In this document: in pieces, positions 47,101 through 57,454 of the stretch
Layout of the letters: each line of letters starts with the position of its first letter
Numbering within the stretch: the first letter of the stretch is position 1
DNA from: Membranipora membranacea
Lineage: Eukaryota > Bryozoa > Gymnolaemata > Cheilostomatida > Membraniporidae
Direction of reading: 5' to 3'
Assembly (NCBI GenBank): GCA_914767715.1
Contig: OU612065.1
Location: 23,190,001-23,250,000 of the forward strand
DNA: 60,000 bases
Made by a program: the position numbers and the translations under genes
The notes under the pieces: model-generated
What the model saw: only the letters and a program-made list of their open reading frames with translations
Told to the model about the DNA's origin: nothing
Database searches by the model: none

Positions 47101-50100
47101 AGACGGTTCTTCTGATGTTTCTGGCACATCGTTCGATTGTAATTCAGGCTCTGTGTCAAAATCAGTATCTCCATCACCAGTGATGTCTACTTCTGTGGGG
47201 GAATTTGGGACTTCAAGTTCTGTTGGGATTTCACCCTCAACCATATCAGAGTTGATAGCGTTCTCACCCTCTGTAGTTGCCGTGTCATCTGCTTCAGTTG
47301 GTTCTTCTGATGTTTCTGGCACATCATTCAAAGTTAATTCAGGCTCAGCTTCAGTATCAGTACTGTTATCACCAGTGCTATCTACTTGTGTGGGTGTTCC
47401 TTGTGTTCCAGGTTCTGTGGGGACTACTTGTGTGGGAGATTCTTCTGGTTCCTCCGGTTCTGTGGGGGCTTCACCTTCGCTCATATCAGGTAACAGTGCA
47501 TCTTCACCCTCTCCATTTTCCATGTCACCTGTTTCAGAAGTTTCTTCTATTGTTTCTGGCACATCATTTGAAGGTAATTCAGGTTCCATTTCAGAATCAG
47601 TATCTCCGTCACCAGTGCTATTTACTTGTGTGGAAGAATTCGGGACTTCTGGTTCTGTGGGGATTTCATCCTCAACCATATCAGAGTTAGTAGCATTCTC
47701 ACCCACCCCATTCTCCATGTCATCTGTTTCAGAAGGTTCTTCTGATGTTTCTGGCACATCATTTGAAGGTAATTCAGGTTCCGTTTCAGAATCGGTATCT
47801 CCTTCACCAGTGCTATTTATTTGTGTGGGGGAATTTGGGACTTCAGGATCTGTGGGGATTTCACCCTCGACCATATCAGAGTTGATAGCATTCTCACCCT
47901 CCCCATTTTCCATGTCATCTGTTTCAGAAGGTTCTTCTGCTGTTTCTGGCACATCAATTAAAGGTAATTCAGGCTCCATTTCAGATTTAGCATCTCCATC
48001 ACCAGTGCTTTCTTCTTGTGAGGGAGATTCCTGGACTTCAGGTTCAGTGGGGGTTTCACCCTCAACCATATCAGGGTTCACAGTGTTTTCACCCTCTCCA
48101 TTATCAGTTCCATCTGTTTCAGGAGGCACAACTGATATGTCTGGCATATCATTTAAAGGTAATTCAAGCTCTGTTACAGAATCAGAATTTTTATCACTAG
48201 TGCTTTTTTATTGCATGGGAGATTCTGGTACCTCGGGTTCTGTTGGGGTTTCACTTTCGCCCATATCAGGGTTATTAGCATTTTCACCCTCTCCATTTTC
48301 TGTGTCTTCTGTTTCAGAAGGTTCTTCTGATGTTTCTGACGCATCATTCATAGATAAATCAGGCTCCGTCTCAGAATTAGTATCGTTACCACTAGCGCTT
48401 TCTAATTGTGTGGGAGATCCTGATACCTCGGGTTCTGTTGGGGCTTCACCTTCGCCCATATCAGGTTTCATTGCATTTTCAACCTCTTCATCTTCCTCAC
48501 TGGTCATTCCAGGACTTGTAGCATTCAGTGAAGCAGAGTTGTCCAACATATCTCCTTGTCCACCCTCCTCTGTATCTAACGGGACATCAGCTTGTATGTC
48601 TGGCATATCCTCTACTGTAAATTTGGACAATAAATAGTCAAATAATATTGAAATCGCTGCTCTCTTGGGTTGGTATAATTTAACACAACATTACATCAGA
48701 GGTTTTCAAGATTTGCTGGCATTTTACAACATCTGTGTAAGCACGAAATGCAATCGCTGCTTCAAATTTGCATGGGTGTCTTTGTGATTTTAAATCAAGA
48801 TTAGCTCCTAACAACAAAACATTTGAAGAGTTGACCAGCTAGGAGCATCAGAAACTTAAATGGGGTTAAATGTACAGGACTTCATGGTAATGGATAAGAT
48901 TTTATAGTAGGAGCTTATATTATCTTTGACACCCGTATGTATGTGGGTATGTTGCCTATATTTGTGTAGTCAGGGTTGACCACTGCAAGTAACCATTTTA
49001 AGAGAACCATTCAAATTAACGTTATCAGAAGCTAGCATTTTGTCTAGCTACAACAGTTAGGGCTATCTGTATGTACTGATTAAAGATCAGCAATAGTTTG
49101 CAGGCATAAAGCAGACTGACATAAAACTAACCCATTGGTGTCTTTTTTTGGCTGCAAATCAGCCATCAGCCGATATTTTTATATGAGACAGATTTGTATA
49201 CTCTTACCAGGTATGCATTGCTTGCCATCAGTAGATGGTATGTATAAGCCTTCACATTCACATACGCCCGACGAGCCGCATACAGCATACTCTATACTGT
49301 CACAAGCTAGTTGGTTCACTGGAACCTTACAATCACTTCCGAGTCGAGCTAAAGCAATAATAATAATTTATAATACAACGAGAAAAAAGCTTCTCTGTGC
49401 ATGGGGGAAAACCAGCTTCATATTCTATGCATTATTGCATATCATTCCTAAAATTTATATTACACTATATTGTATAGACGTGGGATTATGGGGTACCTGC
49501 CATCTAGGACTCATCAGGGCTTGTTATTTTCTGGAATTCTAGAAATCCCCAGATTCGAACCGTTAAGTCACTTTAGAGAGCAAGCCTGCAACAACAGCCG
49601 ATAGCAGGGACTGTCCATAGTATTGCAGGGCTTGCCATCAGCATGCACTTAGTACTCATGATACTCTACTACCTGTGTCACAGGAGTCTCCATCAGGATT
49701 CAACGTTTTCCCTTCACTGCACATACAGCCTAGTCCGTCAGCACAAGTCCAGAATGTGGGATGGCATTTGCATACATAATCAGCTCCACACATAGAAAAA
49801 GGTATGTTTCCACATGAGCCAGGTGTATCAGGAGAGCATTTATCCCCGATAAGAGCTATACAAAAGAGCCGAAGAATAATGAAGAGAATACAAATTGATT
49901 TGCACCAGGGTGAATACAGTGCATCACTTCGAAATATGCCAAATATCAAAGTAAGAGACAAGGATGCCATGCATTGTCAACTCAATTTTAGAATTTGAGT
50001 TTGTGTATTTATATCAATACTACAGTGGCACATTTAACATGAATGAAGATACACATTATTGCCATTTAATTAAATCAACAAACATTTAAAGGAACATCAG

Positions 50101-53100
50101 GCTCAAGTACCTTTATCACTAGTCCTGTCTACTTGAGTGGGTGTTTCTTGTACCCCAGGTTCCGTGATAACTTTCACTTCGCTATCACTTTCACCTTCTC
50201 CAATATCTGCGCCATCTGGTTCAGGTGACACCACTGATGTTTCTGGCACATCATTCAAAATTAATTCAGGCTTTGTTTCAGAATCAGTCACTTCTTCACC
50301 AATGCTGTCTGCTTGAGTGGGTGTTCCTTGTGTGCCAGGTTCTGTGGGGACTTCACCCTCAACCCCATCAGGATTTGTATCGCTTTCAAAATCAGAATCC
50401 TCATCACCAGTGCTATCTGCTTGAGTGGGTGTTCCTTGTATGCCAGGTTCTGTGGGGACTTCACCCTCAACCCCATCAGGATTTGTATCGCTTTCAAAAT
50501 CAGTATCCTCACCACCAGTGCTGTCTATGTGAGGGGGTGTTTCTGGTAATCCAGGGTCCGTTGGGAATTCATCCTCAACCATATCAGGGGCAATATCACT
50601 TTCACTTTCTCCATTATCTGCGCCACCTGGTTCAGATGACCCTACTGATGCTTCTGGCACATCATTTGAAGGTAATTCAGACTCTGTTTTAGTATCTTCA
50701 TCACCAGTGCTGTCTACTTGAGGGGGTGTGCCTGGTATGCCAGGTTCTGAAGGGGTATCACCATCAGCCATATCAGGGTTGGTATCACTTTCACCTTCTC
50801 CATTATCTACACCATCTGGTTCAGAAGCCGTTACTGATATTTCTTGAACATCATTTGCAGGTAATTCAAGCTCTGTTTCAGAATCAGTTTCTTCATCACT
50901 AGTGCTGTCTACTTGAGGGGGTGTTCCCGGTATGCCAGGTTCTGAAGGGGTATCACCATCAGCCATATCAGGTTTCGTATCACTTTCACCTTCTCCATTA
51001 TCTACACCATCTGGTTCAGGTGACACTATTGATGTTTCTGTTTCAGAATCAGCATCTTCATCAGCAGTGCTGTCGACTTGAGGGGGAGATTCCTGGACTT
51101 CAGGTTCTGTGGGGGTGTCACCCTCAACCATATCAGGGTTTGCAGTATTTTTATCCTCTCCATTTTCCGTGTCATCTGTTTCAGACGGCTCTTCTGATAT
51201 TTCTGGCACGTCATTTGAAGGTAATTCAGGCTCTGGTCCAGAATCAGTATCTTCATCACCAGTGATATCTACTTGTGTGGGTGTTCCTAGTATGCCAGGT
51301 TCTGCGGGGACTTCACCCTCAACCATATCAGGGTTGGTATCACTGTCACCTTCTCCATCATCTGCGCCATCTGGTTCAGATGGCTCTTCTGCTGTTTCTG
51401 GCACTTCATTTGAAGGTAATTCAGGCTCTGTTTCAGAAACAGTATCTTCATCACCAGCGCTGTCTACTTGTGTGGGTGTTCCAGGTATAGCAGGTTCTAT
51501 GGGGACTTCACCCTCAACCGTATCAAGGTTCGTATCACTTTCAAAATCAGAATCCTCATCACCAGTGCTGTCTACTGATGTTTCTGGCACATCATTTAAA
51601 CGTAATTCAGGCTCAGTTTCAGAAACAGCATCTTCATCACCAGTGTTTTCTACTTGTGAGGGAGATTCCTGGACTTCAGATTCCGTTTGGGTTTCTCCCT
51701 CAACCGTTTCTGGGTTCACAGAACTTTCATTCTCTCCATTTTCAGCGTCACTTGTTTCAGAAGGTTCTTCTGGCACATCATTTGAAGGTAATCCAGGCTC
51801 TGTTTCAGAATCATTTTCTTCTTCACCAGCGCTGTCTTCTTGAGTGGGTGTTTCTAGTAGTCCAGGTTCCAAGGGGGGTTCACCCTCAACCATATCAGGG
51901 TTCACAGTATTTTCTCCCTCTCCATTTACTGTGTCATCTGTTTCTCTCTGTGTTTCTGTCTCATCATTAACAGTTGATCCTTGCTCTGAGTCAGTATCAG
52001 TATCTTGATCACCAGTGGCACCAATATTTGTGGAAGATTCTGGCACCTCGGGTTCTGAAGGGGTTCCACCTTCAACCATATTAGGGATTATAGCAGTTTC
52101 ATTTTTTGCAACATCATCAGTAACCATATCAGAACCTGACATCTTATTTCCTTCTTCACCTTCCTCTGAAGCTGAAGGGACATCAGCTTGTATGTTTGTC
52201 AAGCCCTCAACTGTAAATTTAGATAATAATTAGATGAATGTTGACATTGCTGTTGTCTTGGGTCGGCATAAGTCCTGAACTGTAAATTTTGATATAAAAA
52301 GATAAAACTGCTTCCTTAGACAGCTATAAATTCAAGAAAGAACACACCATAGGTTTTCTGAAATTATACTTGATGATTAGCCTGTCTCCACAAGCTTGTT
52401 GATGGGTCAGACTATTGATGACAAGGCTTAAAAATTCAAAAAGATTTATGGAGGTAATTGTCTCCATATTCAACTGTTACATGTCTAGTGAACGATAGGC
52501 TAGTAAGACAAGCCAAGAGCCTTAGGTACCAACTAAACAGGCTAAACATACGGGGCTTCCAATGATCTCCTGTAATGGCAAATTACAAGGTTACTGATGA
52601 TTAAATTAAATGTAACATTCTAAAATGGGTTAGCAGAGAGAAGCCGTTTGCCTCACAACAACGTTTAGGGCTGTTTGTATGTACTGATTTACTGCCATAT
52701 GACTTGATTTCATGAGGATTCAGCCTGCTGGTGTCGAAAGTTATGACCATCAGGGAGGGTAATTCCAATACCCTGACATTGATGTCACTTAGAAATGTAT
52801 GCAATTAACTTATGCCGCCAAAACCTGGTTTTTTTACATGTATTGATTAGTTAATACTGATATGAGGTGCTAATATGCATTGCTAGCGCAGTTGTTAGAG
52901 TGACGGTTCACTAGCGATGCGTAGATACGATATCCTCTCAGGGAAATGAGATCGAAAGTGGAGAGGACAACCACAATGTCAAAAAGCTAAAAAAAAACAA
53001 ACTCTGAAACTCTGCTGGAGAATTCGGTCACATATTAATTAGTTTAATGGAGGGTTCACGCTGACAACTCACAACAACAATTGAATCACGATAAAAATAA

Positions 53101-56100
53101 ATTCCATCTGAACCTGTCTAACAGGCATCTAAGGCATCTTCTTTGAAACAATTTTGAAGGTCAACTGAATACCAAATGGTGACCTTTAGTGATCTTGGCA
53201 TAAATAATCATATTCGAGCCAAATCCTTTTCAAATTGCCACCCGTCTAATCCAGATTATTGAATTATTTTTAGATCGCTGAAACTCCCAAGGCCAAAATT
53301 ATAATAAAGGATTAGGGATGGGCACACCATAACCTGTTGGGGCTTTGGGGAGCTTTGACAGCGCAACTGATCGCGCCAATAGCTATAATACATGATGGAT
53401 TTTCATTGCCTTTTTCCTACCCACGCAGCCAAACACTCGAAGCAACTTATTTCAATTACTGTCATTTAATTGTCTGACTACTATATAGCTCTACAGGCCC
53501 TAGTAACACCATCCTTAATCAAACTGTATTGATAAAATTATGATAATAAGCTATGACTTATCATACAGGGGAGCAACTCCTAGTGGGAATGACCTGTGCA
53601 TACATGAGACAGCAATGGATCGATCACTTACCAGAAACACACTGCTTGCCATCAGTGGATGGTACGTGTAAGCCTTCACATTCACATACGCCTGACGAGC
53701 CACATACAGCATATTCTATACTGTCACAGGCTAGTCTGTTCACTGGAGCCGTACAATCACTTCCGAGTCGAGCTAAAACAATTAACAGCTAAAAACATCT
53801 CTTTGTGTGTTGTAACAATAAATTCATGCATGTTCTGTTCCATTAAATATCATCCTCCTTGCGTGCAACCAGTATAAATTGCTTTTCCCTTGGATACGAG
53901 TTGTACTTCAGGAGAGGGTGGGAGATTCCCAGTTGCTTATCTTATCTTTATCTCTCATTCGACTTGCGCCGAGTTATTTCCTAAGTAGTCCGTCTTTACT
54001 GACACAGATATATTCATTGTGGGAATGTTATCCGGCAACTTAGTCCAAGTGCCCAGATGGCTGAGAGTTTGTCTTTGTGGCATTACATTATCAAAATCGT
54101 AGTTTCTGCTGTCTGAGCACTTAGACTAGCAACACCTGGATCCTAGCTTATGAACTCAAACAAGAATGTTTGATACTGGAATGTCCCAATTGACGACCAG
54201 AACAGTATGAGCGCTGAAACTACAAGGAACACTGAACATAATAACACAACAGATAAGCTACAATATATTGCCTTTAAACACGTAGCTAAACATTAGAAAG
54301 CGACCCTGCATCAACAACAGATAGCAAGGGACCTTCCATAGTGTTGCAGGTTCTATCTGTTGTCTGCAAACACATAGTTGTCAAATATATTTCTACCTGT
54401 GTCACAGGAGTCTCCATTAGCATTCAATGTTTTCCCTTTGCTGCACATACAGCCTAGTCCATCATCACAAGTCAAGAATGTGGAACGGCATTTGCATTTA
54501 TTATCAGCTCCGCACAGAGAATAAGGTATGTTTCCACATGAGCTAGGTGAATCGGGAGAGCATTCATCACCAATGCGTGCTATACAAAATAACAGAGGCA
54601 GAAATATTTGGCATCAATGAGAGAATCCGGTGTATCAATGGTCATTAAAACCATTTGAAATATTGATCTGAATAAATATGAAACAAGTTGTCCCCTTTCG
54701 TCAAAAGAGATGACAACTACAACATATGTATTGGGTACCTTAATAATTTGCTGATTAATGTAGAGATGATGTTAGCTACTGGCCAATTTAGTTAGTTTGG
54801 GCGGGCGTTATTTAATTGTAAGCTAGCATTATATTTTGGCTAGCTGAGCTGGAAGTTTATACAAAGTAAAGACGGGTGAGAAATTATGTTGTCTAGTTTT
54901 CAAGTTAGCAATTTCAACCATGTGCAAATAGCTATGTTTTCCTCAGAAAACTTTATTCCTTGTAATGTGAGGATAGCTTTGGTTGTTTGTAGCATATCTC
55001 TTCCTGAACATGCCCATCATCGAAGACCAAGAGACTATGCAATGACAATCTAATTTTAGATAGATTCTAACAACCATAAACAAATTCATATGTTTATGCT
55101 AACAACTTAAGCTCACCTCTCTCGCAGCTGTTGCTTGTGCCATTAAATCTCAAGCCATTAGGACACTCACAGCTCATGCCATCGGTCGCCAACTTGGAAC
55201 CAAATGAGCATGAACATATCCCTTCCAGGCAGTCAGCAAGCGGAATGTCTTCACAATCTTTATAAGCCCCTTCTCCACCACACACATCTCCAATTCTTAC
55301 TCCGACAGGCCCTAATTTACGAACATTATAATATAAATAGTTGTTTAATTATTTATGCTAAAGCAAAAATGGGTGTGAAAAATCAGAAGGATTGTTGTCC
55401 ACTTTTTTAATCTAATATTTTCCAGCAAAGATTGGTGTATGTATCAATGTTGTAATGTCATATCAGAACATAAAACCGAAAGGGCAAGAAGTAGTGATAC
55501 AACACCAAAAGACAAAGTATAGTCATCTAACAATTAATATTCTCTTTCCATAATATTATATCTGTTTTCTTGTGGCTATCAGGCCATGGTCCGGTATGAT
55601 CTATAAGACCATGTATAAAAACGAAGAATGTAAAAACAAAGGTGTACGTGTGGTGGATGGTTGTTGTCTGAAGTTGAAAATTTGATCTGTAAAATTTCTT
55701 AAAAATTTTCTAAACGAATTGATGGTATGGATGTCTCTCATTGTTTGGATCTTCAAAACTTAATGCTGCTTATTGAAAAACTTGAGTCATATTAATCCTC
55801 AAATGGGAGTGTCACCAATTTCTTTCCATTGGTATGACAGTACTCGAGAGTCATGTTATTTTAATGCTGTGTCTTGTTTATCTTGGCGATACCGAAAACT
55901 TATATCCGAATCAAAATCCGCTTTTATCATCACATATTTATAGCCCCACAGTCTTTCTTAGCCACAGTGAACATGCCACACCATTAGAAAAAAGAAACAT
56001 GAGGGCAACACACCAAATACATTAGCTACCTAACAGACAACATAGCATAACCTACCTGCTGTGACCAGGCTTAACAAACCTGAAAAAAAAAGAAAATAAA

Positions 56101-56789
56101 TTTCAATTTGCCTTGTAAAGGACATCTACATCATTTATGTTTCACTGTCTTTTTACAAACTACAACGCCAGTATGTCTGAGGGTCGAGTTGTTGGGTATC
56201 GAGGGGAGATGAACCTTGATACTTGGCTTATTGGTGGCCTTGATACTTGACCATTTGTCTGATTGGCTATTGCACGGGCGCGAGAGAGTGCACCAAAGCC
56301 AGCTGGTACTTTTTATTCCCCCAAGTATTCATGGATATATAGTGAGAGTACCATCTGGCTCCTCTCCCCTCCAACAGCCAATCAGAGCGGAGCAGGTAAA
56401 TGGATCACGTTGGGGTGACTATTCTCGATTAATTATATCGACAACAATTTTACCAAAGAAGCTTAGCTTTGCTATCGCTTTGGTCCTGCACTTTGGTTAA
56501 AAGACAGTTTGGAGTCAATGTGTATCACTAATGGTCTCAGAAGGTGCAATTATACATTCACCAGTAGGGAAAACCTATGCAGCGTTACGATCAGTATATA
56601 ACAGACAGAGGTGATTTGGCATGATGATAGCGCTGAAGGCACTTTCAAGTTACTAGTTCCAAGTATTATATTAAGAACATGAACTCCATCCCTTATTTTT
56701 CTTTTTTGGAGAAAACAAATAAACAATTACTAAATAAATGAGTATTACATACCTGTGGCTATCCAAAATAAGTTTATTAAACAGCTCAT
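41160..56789 (-). CDS. giant secreted protein: EB/EGF-like cysteine modules plus two acidic repeat exons (one in-frame stop)
   Basis: Fourteen exons: 56753-56789, 56056-56079, 55117-55311, 54397-54579, 53632-53772, 50111-52210, 49673-49855, 49208-49348, 45387-48614, 44954-45151, 43607-43792, 42683-42877, 42137-42274, 41160-41305. Total 7095 nt. All thirteen introns are phase 1 (GT..AG). Signal peptide (MSCLINLFWIAT...SLVTA) is split over exons 1-2. Ten cysteine modules share a plan I-G-x-x-C ... C ... C-x-C ... C-x-C-x-x-G-x-T-L-N ... C, resembling EB modules. Exons 6 and 9 (700 and 1076 codons) encode Glu/Asp/Ser/Thr/Pro repeats and no cysteines. The protein is expected outside the cell, perhaps in mucus, cuticle or mineralised matrix (inference). 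One TAA (48208-48210, codon 1137) interrupts exon 9, although the frame and all later exons are intact. Confidence 0.85.
41705..41864. mobile_element. 160-bp MITE with ~65-bp inverted repeats
   Basis: The left arm TCTATTTTCA...AATGCCTCATTTATT is matched by the complement of the right arm AATAAATGAGGCATT...TGAAAATAGA. GCTGAGCCG and CGGCTCAGC face each other near the centre, and an extra AACGAGGCATTGATGAACGG copy sits inside. It lies in the last intron of the giant gene. Confidence 0.85.
43793..44953 (-). other. intron 10 of the giant gene
   Basis: Intron of about 1.16 kb with an AAT-type microsatellite near 43963-44036. No exon was recognised. Confidence 0.6.
43963..44036. repeat. AAT/AAC microsatellite
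   Basis: Imperfect AATAATAAT runs with AAC interruptions over about 70 bp, intronic. Confidence 0.85.
45387..48614 (-). other. acidic repeat exon 2 of the giant gene (1076 codons)
   Basis: One uninterrupted exon, phase 1 at both ends, beginning V-E-D-M-P-D-I-Q-A-D-V and made of about 14 units of roughly 65 codons (about 195 bp). A typical unit runs D-M-x-N-G-E-G-E-N, S-D-M-V-E-G-E, P-T-E-P-E-V, S-P-T-Q-V-N-S-T-G, D-S-E-T-E-P-E-L-P and N-D-V-P-E-T-S-E-E-P. The last ~100 codons are non-repetitive (S-S-I-D-G-E-M-E-S-E-S). One TAA interrupts unit 2. A phosphorylated, O-glycosylated or calcium-binding extended chain is plausible, but unproven. Confidence 0.88.
48208..48210 (-). other. in-frame TAA within the acidic exon
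   Basis: The frame reads P-M-Q, stop, K-S-T-S-D. In neighbouring repeat units the same codon is GAA, GTA or TTA, so one base change accounts for it. The frame is open for 134 codons before and more than 930 after. It could be a real nonsense allele, an assembly error or a read-through site. Confidence 0.85.
48615..49207 (-). other. intron 8 of the giant gene
   Basis: Intron of about 590 bp upstream of the second acidic exon. It shows similarity to the intron at 52211-53631, as expected of a duplicated block. No exon was seen. Confidence 0.55.
50111..52210 (-). other. acidic repeat exon 1 of the giant gene (700 codons)
   Basis: Exactly 2100 bp, phase 1 at both ends, fully open. It begins V-E-G-L-T-N-I-Q-A-D-V-P, parallel to the start of the second acidic exon, and contains about 12 units recognised by N-P-D-M-V-E-G-E then P-T-E-P-G and T-P-T-Q-V-D-S-T-G-D-E-D. 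These units favour G-T-P-x-Q where exon 9 favours N-S-P-T-Q, so the two arrays have homogenised separately. Confidence 0.88.
52211..53631 (-). other. intron 5 of the giant gene
   Basis: Intron of about 1.4 kb. Near 52880-52990 a stretch (AGCGCAGTTGTTAGAGTG) resembles a Pol III A box on the + strand, but no clean B box follows, so a decayed tRNA-derived SINE is possible at best. No exon was seen. Confidence 0.5.
54039..54130. mobile_element. small inverted-repeat element in intron 4 of the giant gene
   Basis: The ends are CTTAGTCCAAGTGCCCAG and the complement of CTGAGCACTTAGACTAG. The middle GTGGCATTACATTATCA is shared with 30341-30365. Confidence 0.5.
55117..55311 (-). other. first cysteine module of the giant gene (exon 3)
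   Basis: Sixty-five codons, phase 1 on both sides: V-R-I-G-D-V-C-G-G, D-C-E-D-I-P-L, D-C-L-E-G-I-C-S-C, S-C-E-C-P-N-G-L and S-C-E-R. It follows directly on the predicted signal-peptide cleavage and sets the pattern repeated by the later modules. Confidence 0.85.
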
Positions 56790-57454
56790 CCCTCCTGAGT
56801 TACCACACCATATCCAAGTAAAATATTTATAGTTATGTGAGCCTAAGAGTTGGATGCCTTTTCAAATTTTAGGACATCAAAGACAGATTAATTGAGGCCA
56901 CCATAGGTTTCAGACTGAGATCTCCACTGTGTGGCTTTGAGGGCATTACTTTACATGTGATTGCACAGTCCAAACATTTTAATTGAATGAGCTGAGGCTA
57001 GAAAAGCTGCTACTCCTTCACATCAAACTCTTTGGTTAAACAACCTGTATCATTGTCGCCAATAGCCATTACTCAAACATGCTGTATGCTGCTTTTGTCT
57101 GAGATGTGTCAAACAGCACAGCGAACAATGACGACAAAGTTGGATGACCTCAATCGACAAACTCAAATAAAAGATCACCATCTGTATTTAATGGTTTAGC
57201 TTATCTGCCAAGGCAGCCATCACTGGCTAATGTATTCAATTACTGCTGTGACCGTCCATCAATGTTACGTGGTTTCATGGTAGACAATATAATACGATCA
57301 TGTTCTTGCAACCTAAGCCTTTAGTAATTATTACCACCGTTATACTATTTACTATACTATTTGGAAAACTTGAATAAACTAATTTCAGGAAGTGAAGCTC
57401 AGAAAAGCAAGTCCACCATATTAGTCAGCTAATAGTTATATATTATTTAATCTA
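56790..57454 (-). other. intergenic region upstream of the giant gene
   Basis: About 665 bp between the stop of the small secreted gene and the ATG at 56789. A TATAAATA match lies at 56824-56831 (-). Nothing else was recognised. Confidence 0.6.
56824..56831 (-). promoter_or_regulatory. candidate TATA box of the giant gene
   Basis: TATAAATA on the - strand only about 35 bp upstream of the ATG. If used, the 5' UTR would be about 10 nt, so it may instead be a chance match in AT-rich DNA. Confidence 0.25.

Larger units (their letters stand above)
45387..49855 (-). repeat. duplicated gene block, copy 2 (exons 7-9)
   Basis: Cysteine module (183 bp), short cysteine module (141 bp) and acidic exon, with the same exon sizes and order as 50111-54579. 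Introns between them also keep recognisable similarity: AACAACAG..GATAGCA..GGAC near 49590 matches 54315, and TGTATGTACTGATT near 49068 matches 52677. Confidence 0.85.
50111..54579 (-). repeat. duplicated gene block, copy 1 (exons 4-6)
   Basis: Counterpart of 45387-49855. The 141-bp exons (53632-53772 and 49208-49348) encode 46 nearly identical complete codons with about seven amino-acid differences and share C-D-S-I-E-Y-A-V-C-G-S-S. The 183-bp exons share C-S-P-D, C-G-N-I-P and G-C-M-C-S-x-G-K-T-L-N. Confidence 0.85.

Noticed and set aside
45485-48637. 1050-codon open frame on the + strand
   Set aside because: It is antisense to the acidic repeat exon. The biased codons of a 195-bp repeat (a multiple of three) keep the other strand open by accident, giving a Ser/Gly/Val-rich shadow. 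The - strand has matching splice phases and continues in true exons.
51109-51843. 244-codon + strand open frame and similar frames at 50225-50692 and 50921-51265
   Set aside because: Shadows of the first acidic repeat exon on the other strand, for the same reason.
52880-52990. tRNA-derived SINE on + strand
   Set aside because: Only an A-box-like stretch is visible; no convincing B box or repeat body.
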